The notes under the pieces are model-generated. The model did no database searches and had not been told where the DNA came from. It saw nothing but the letters and a program-made list of their open reading frames with translations. Position numbers and translations under genes: made by a program. This document shows positions 15,781 through 18,963 of a stretch of 18,963 bases of DNA, in pieces; position 1 is the first letter of the stretch, and the number at the start of each line of letters is the position of its first letter. Origin of the DNA: DATEAV01 sp964575425 (GTDB lineage Bacteria; Chloroflexota; Anaerolineae; Anaerolineales; E44-bin32); the NCBI GenBank assembly GCA_964575425.1, contig CAZNRD010000050.1, positions 1 to 18,963 on the forward strand. Direction: 5' to 3'.

Positions 15781-15916
15781 TCACGTTTCCAACGACTTCT
15801 GCTTCCAGGTATCCCCACGGTTCACCCAGGCCGTTCGGAATGATCCAGGCTTCCTGGACCACCCTCGCCAGCATGTAGTGTCCCAGTAGGTGTGAAGTGC
15901 CGGGCCTCTGACTAGA

Positions 15917-15943
15917 TTGCACTGTTTCAGATTGCTGTTGACA
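15917..15943 (+). repeat. Left terminal inverted repeat of the IS481-family element
   Basis: Begins TTGCACTGTTTCAG and ends GTTGACA; matches the right end at 17 of 27 positions when that is reverse-complemented. Preceded directly by ACTAGA. Confidence 0.6.
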
Positions 15944-16016
15944 GCGAAGGAGGGTCATATGACGAATCCTTCCCGTTGGACAGGTCCCCTGCATGGGGAG
16001 ACGGGGAGGAGCGCCC

Positions 16017-16975
16017 ATGACCCTCGACGACAGTGTACACGCCTATCGCCTCCATGAAATGGCCCGCGCGCACACCCTGGGCAATGTCACCCGCGCCTGC
16101 CGGGAGGCCGGGATCTCCCGCACGCTGTTCTACCGCTGGCGCCGCCGCTACACGGCCTATGGGGCCCCGGGCCTGCATCCCCGGCGTCACGGCCCGCGGC
16201 GAGGGCGTCCCTCGGCCCTCAGCGTGCAGACCGAGCGCGCGACGCTCGCGTTGGCGCTGGCCTGGCCGACGTGGGGCCCGGCCCGTCTGGCGGTCCAGTT
16301 GGCGCGTCCGGAGCACGGCGGCTGGCGGTCCTCGAAGCCCACAGTGCGCAGGCGGCGGGCCTGCTGACCGAGCGCACCCGCCGACGATTGACCGCGGCCC
16401 AACGGCGGCGCGGCCCGCATGTCGTGGCGGGGCACCCGGGCGACCTCGTCTGTCTGGACACGTTCTACATCGGGAAGCTCAAAGGGGTCGGCAAGGTCTG
16501 GCAGTACACCGCCTGCGATGCGGCCTGCTCGTATGCGATCGCCCAGATCGCGACGGAGTGCTCGGCGGAGGCTGCTGCACGGTTCTTGCACACCCGCGTG
16601 GCACCGGCGTACCGTGCGGCGGGCTGGCCCCTGCGGCGGGTGTTGACCGATCGGGGCAGCGAATACCGCGGCGTGTTCGATCAGGCCTGTCAGGAGCTTC
16701 GCATGAAACATACCCGGACGCGCCCCCGCCACGCGTGGACCAATGGCTTCGTGGAACGGTTGCAGGGCACGATTCTCACCGAGCTGTGGCGCGTGGAGTT
16801 CCGTCGACGGTTCTTCACGCACCCGGCGCAGCTGCAGGTCGCGCTGGATCGCTACCTCGGGTTCTACAATCACCAGCGGCCGCACCTCGGCTATCGCACG
16901 CGGGGCCGGCGGCCGGCGGAGATCTTCTGGACGTCGCCCTGGGCGGAGCATCATGATGGCATCAGACCAGCGTGA
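16017..16975 (+). pseudogene. IS481-family transposase, split by a frameshift
   Basis: Two overlapping frames together give one DDE transposase of about 319 residues. The first (ATG 16017 to stop 16367, with GGGGAGGAG upstream) carries the N-terminal helix-turn-helix (ACREAGISRTLFYRW) and the basic linker, and stays homologous up to GGWRSSKPTV. The second (to stop 16975) resumes at AAGLLTERTRRRL and carries the catalytic triad: D in CLDTF (16457), D in LTDRG (16649) and E in FVERLQ (16754), with 34 residues between the last two, as in IS481/IS3. The shift lies at about 16345-16360, where a few bases seem lost in a GGCGG-rich run. IS481 members normally use one frame and no slippery motif is evident, so this is probably inactivation; an assembly or read error in the GC-rich run is possible. 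Confidence 0.85.
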
Positions 16976-16977
16976 GG

Positions 16978-17004
16978 TGTACACACCCATGCGAAACTGG
17001 ACAC
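16978..17004 (-). repeat. Right terminal inverted repeat of the IS481-family element
   Basis: Read on the minus strand it begins GTGTCCAGTTTCGCATGGG and ends GTACA. It starts 2 bp after the transposase stop and is followed by ACTAGG, containing the CTAG target core. Confidence 0.6.
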
Positions 17005-17012
17005 ACTAGGGT

Positions 17013-17147
17013 GTAGGCGATGACGCTGAGCCACAACCGCACCTCACTCGCCCGGAACCGGTGGCATGAGAGCCGCGTCATCTTCACCGCCTGCTTGCCT
17101 TCCTTGATCCACTGTCCCGCTGTCCCGCGCTTATCGTAGAGGGCAAT
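17013..17147 (-). pseudogene. Relic of an IS1380-family transposase
   Basis: The minus strand encodes about 45 in-frame residues typical of the C-terminal third of IS1380-type (DDE group 1) transposases: LYDKRGTAGQWIKEGKQ, then AVKMTRLSCHRFRASEVRLW and LSVIAY. Family members continue with N-L-G-N; here similarity stops at 17013, just inside the target six-mer of the IS481-type element. On the other side it begins at the stop codon of the peptide-binding protein gene. The relic is therefore cut on both sides and shows that two different insertion elements visited this spot. Confidence 0.8.
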
Positions 17148-18700
17148 CAGCGCTCAAGCCATGAGTTCCACCAGATACGCGTGGGGGTGTCGACGAAGCC
17201 CTTCAGCTCCCGCCGGTGCAGGTGCAGCGGGACTGTGTCACCGAACTTTATCGTCCCGGCCTCCTCATACCAGAGCCGCTGCATGCGCGACCAGAGATCG
17301 TGGCGCACCTTGGGATCGTTGTGCCGGCGCAGCAGCGCCATCATGGCGTTCATGTCGCGGTTGTCGAACCACCCCGGCCAGCCCGGCTGCAGCACCAGCA
17401 AGTAGACGGGGTCGGGCACGAAGAAGAACGCGGTGCTGAACACGTCCCACAGCTCGGGCCTGGCGCGGCGCGCGACAACTGTCGCCCAGTCCATGAACTG
17501 GAGGTCGACGGTGAAGCCGGCCCGCTCCAGCATCGGCTTGGCCACCTGGGCCGCAATGCCGTAGGCCGCGAAATCCATCGTGGCCAACCAGCGCAGCGGC
17601 TCGCCGCGGTAGCCCGCCTCTTGTAGCAACTGCCGGCCGCGTGCAGGGTTGTTCACATTCGCGTATTCCTTGCCCGCGTCGGTCCACAGTGGTGCTCCCT
17701 TGGGCATCAGGCCCGGCTCGATCCGCCAAAAGCGCTGGTGGCCGTAGGCCGCGCGCATGACGGCCTCGTGGTCGACCGAGGCCTGGAACGCCTGCCGGAT
17801 CTTCCTGTTGGACATGAGCGGCGAGCGGTGGTTGAAGACCGCGCTCAACCAGATCGGCACGTCGGCGACGTACGGTACCAGGTTCCGGTCGGCACGCAGC
17901 CGGTCGTACTCGTCCGACGGGACGTTATCGGCAAAGTGGTACTCACCGCGCTGCACTCCAGCGATGCGCACCGCGGAGTCTGGCACTGGGATGATGTAGA
18001 TCGAGTCGAAGTGGGCGTGCTTGCGGCCGGTCATGCCGTCCGGCTCCTCGGTGCGCGCGGCGTACCCGTCGAACCGGTCGAGCCGGATATGCCGGTCGGG
18101 CAGGTGCTCGATGAACCGGTAGGGCCCGGTGCCGATGATGCGACGGATCGGGCTGGTGCCGGCCTCATCGATCACTTCCTTGGGATAAACCACCGGACTA
18201 TTGACAGGTATGCCCAGGTCTAGCGGCAGCATGCCGTAGGGATCCTTGAGCCGGAACACGAGCGTCAGCGGATCAGGCGTGGTTACCGACTCGACGTTTG
18301 CGAACAGGGTCCGGCCGCGCGCGGACAACCGACCCCAGCGCTCGAGCGAGGCCTTGGCGTCTTCGCTCGTTAGTTCCTTGCCGTTGTGGAACCGCACGCC
18401 GCGGCGTAGGATGAACGTGTAGGTACGCCGATCGGGAGTCACCGTCCACCGATCCGCCAGCATCGGCCTGGGCTCGTACTTGCTGGTAAGCGCTACCAGG
18501 CCCTCGGAGACGTTGTAGGTGATGTACGCAGTGACACCCGAGGTTGTCGCGTGGATGTCGAGCATCGGCGGCTCGGAGGGCAGGGCGATGCGCAGCACGC
18601 CGCCGCGGCGCGGTTGCTGGGCAGCGGCTGGTTGAAGCGGCGCAATCACAAGCCCGGCCAGGACGAGAAACACGAGCATACGGGCTGCTCCAGCTCTCAT
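17147..18700 (-). CDS. ABC peptide/nickel-type solute-binding protein (family 5, DppA/OppA-like)
   Basis: A 517-aa secreted binding protein of the SBP_bac_5 family, which binds peptides, but also oligosaccharides or opines, and hands them to an importer. The signal peptide has a hydrophobic core at 8-21 and a likely cut after AAA (25-27); there is no lipobox. Family landmarks are RRGGVLRIAL (31-40), LRRGVRFHNGKELTSEDA (98-115) and GTGPYRF (190-196), and length is normal. The C-terminus IWWNSWLER is a natural ending, so the IS1380 relic did not truncate it. The ribosome site is the GGGGAGGGGG run at about 18708-18718, read on the minus strand. Its permeases and ATPases would normally lie downstream but are absent; insertion sequences occupy that place. 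Its link to the facing sugar operon is unknown. Confidence 0.93.
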   Translation of the reverse strand: MRAGAARMLVFLVLAGLVIAPLQPAAAQQPRRGGVLRIALPSEPPMLDIHATTSGVTAYITYNVSEGLVALTSKYEPRPMLADRWTVTPDRRTYTFILRRGVRFHNGKELTSEDAKASLERWGRLSARGRTLFANVESVTTPDPLTLVFRLKDPYGMLPLDLGIPVNSPVVYPKEVIDEAGTSPIRRIIGTGPYRFIEHLPDRHIRLDRFDGYAARTEEPDGMTGRKHAHFDSIYIIPVPDSAVRIAGVQRGEYHFADNVPSDEYDRLRADRNLVPYVADVPIWLSAVFNHRSPLMSNRKIRQAFQASVDHEAVMRAAYGHQRFWRIEPGLMPKGAPLWTDAGKEYANVNNPARGRQLLQEAGYRGEPLRWLATMDFAAYGIAAQVAKPMLERAGFTVDLQFMDWATVVARRARPELWDVFSTAFFFVPDPVYLLVLQPGWPGWFDNRDMNAMMALLRRHNDPKVRHDLWSRMQRLWYEEAGTIKFGDTVPLHLHRRELKGFVDTPTRIWWNSWLER

Positions 18701-18791
18701 TGGTGATCCCCCTCCCCTATGCTGTCAACCGGGACTCCCATTTCGTGTAGTAGGCCAGTAATCCTGTCATCCTAACGGGTCCACGAAAGTG

Positions 18792-18963
18792 TCACCTCTG
18801 GGCCTGTAGCAGCATGCGCCGTACTCCCGGCCCGGTTTGTCGCCACAGATGATCCTCCGGGGGGATGTACCTCTCGCGGGGCGGCTGATCGCCGTTTCCT
18901 GGGAGAGTGGTATTCGGATGCGGCGTGCCCTCAACGAATCGCTCCTGGGGCCGCCCAGAGGGC
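18792..18963 (-). CDS. C-terminal end of an unrecognised minus-strand gene (runs off the window)
   Basis: The last 56 codons of a frame open to the window edge, ending with TGA at 18792-18794. The peptide has a coding look, with segments RPQERFVEGTPHPN, RYIPPEDHLWRQTGPG and VRRMLLQAQR. I do not recognise the family. It lies 91 bp upstream of the peptide-binding protein in the same direction, so the two may share an operon. A competing + strand frame from ATG 18849 overlaps it and is less convincing. Confidence 0.45.
   Translation of the reverse strand, partial: PSGRPQERFVEGTPHPNTTLPGNGDQPPRERYIPPEDHLWRQTGPGVRRMLLQAQR

Larger units (their letters stand above)
15225..15910. other. About 690 bp without a supported gene; decayed or rearranged DNA
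   Basis: This stretch begins where the methyltransferase stub breaks off and ends at the insertion element. Open frames on both strands are short or have no recognisable motif. The longest, on the minus strand at 15605-16018, runs into the insertion element and resembles no family I know. Contents I can point to are hairpins at 15629-15651 and 15756-15780 and a 9-bp direct repeat TGCTAATGA at 15553-15561 and 15564-15572. The base composition looks less GC-rich and less codon-structured than the operon. Confidence 0.6.
15917..17004 (+). mobile_element. IS481-family insertion sequence (about 1.09 kb)
   Basis: The element encloses a DDE transposase with IS481-type layout. The outermost 27 bases (15917-15943, and the reverse complement of 16978-17004) match at 17 of 27 positions without gaps, sharing a GTTTC core and a terminal ACA. 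Each end is flanked by a six-mer with central CTAG: ACTAGA at 15911-15916 and ACTAGG at 17005-17010. I recall that IS481 of Bordetella pertussis duplicates a 6-bp NCTAGN target, which fits. The 1088-bp length fits the family. The flanking six-mers differ in the last base, so the copy is old or one flank was rearranged. Ends were set by eye. Confidence 0.75.

Noticed and set aside
15976..16000. TTGGACAGGTCCCCTGCATGG as the left end of the insertion element
   Set aside because: It shares GCATGGG with the right end but needs gaps to align and lacks a CTAG flank. The end at 15917 aligns without gaps and has the target core.
15605..16018. 137-codon minus-strand frame as a gene
   Set aside because: It reads across the left end of the IS481-type element and matches no family I know; it may be chance or a relic, so it is not annotated as a CDS.
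18849..18963. + strand frame from ATG 18849 open to the edge
   Set aside because: It overlaps a more protein-like minus-strand frame, has no clear ribosome site and no recognisable motif.
1..18963. CRISPR array, tRNA or rRNA genes
   Set aside because: No regularly spaced repeats, no cloverleaf with T-loop consensus and no rRNA segments were seen by eye. A tRNAscan and a CRISPR finder run would settle this.

Overview
The window is GC-rich bacterial DNA with dense, same-strand gene packing and no rRNA, tRNA or CRISPR. The gene types (LacI regulator, sugar ABC importer without its own ATPase, URO-D-like and corrinoid proteins, histidinol-dehydrogenase paralogue) suggest an environmental or thermophilic Terrabacteria-type lineage such as Armatimonadota/Sysuimicrobiota or Chloroflexota. 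That placement is inference from style only; no marker gene is present.

Region 1 (about 84-15224, all on +) reads as one long catabolic operon. A sigma70-like promoter overlaps a perfect 13-bp inverted repeat just ahead of a LacI-family regulator. Then come a sugar-binding protein and two permeases, a zinc alcohol dehydrogenase, an SDR, a histidinol-dehydrogenase-family enzyme of the non-histidine type, a URO-D/MtaA-fold protein, an intracellular GH35/GH42-type beta-galactosidase-like glycosidase, an unrecognised 271-aa protein, a divergent xylose-isomerase-like TIM barrel, a xylulokinase-type FGGY kinase, an MtaC/MtbC-type corrinoid protein, and the N-terminal stub of a second URO-D-type methyltransferase. 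Many junctions overlap or nearly abut, so co-transcription is likely. The working model: a glycoside is imported and hydrolysed inside the cell; the sugar is isomerised and phosphorylated; an alcohol group is oxidised by the three dehydrogenases; and the corrinoid and URO-D-fold proteins move a methyl group, perhaps from an O-methylated sugar or methoxylated aglycone. The cobalamin module inside a sugar operon is the most interesting feature and may be a little-described system.

Region 2 (about 15200-17150) is a decay and insertion zone. The second methyltransferase breaks off near 15200. About 690 bp with no convincing gene follow, containing two good hairpins. Next is an IS481-family element (15917-17004) with imperfect terminal repeats, flanked by CTAG-containing 6-mers, whose transposase is frameshifted. 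A short IS1380-family transposase relic on the minus strand abuts it.

Region 3 (17147-18963, minus strand) carries a DppA/OppA-type solute-binding protein with a signal peptide, preceded by the C-terminal end of another minus-strand gene that runs off the window. It faces the catabolic operon and is probably a separate locus.
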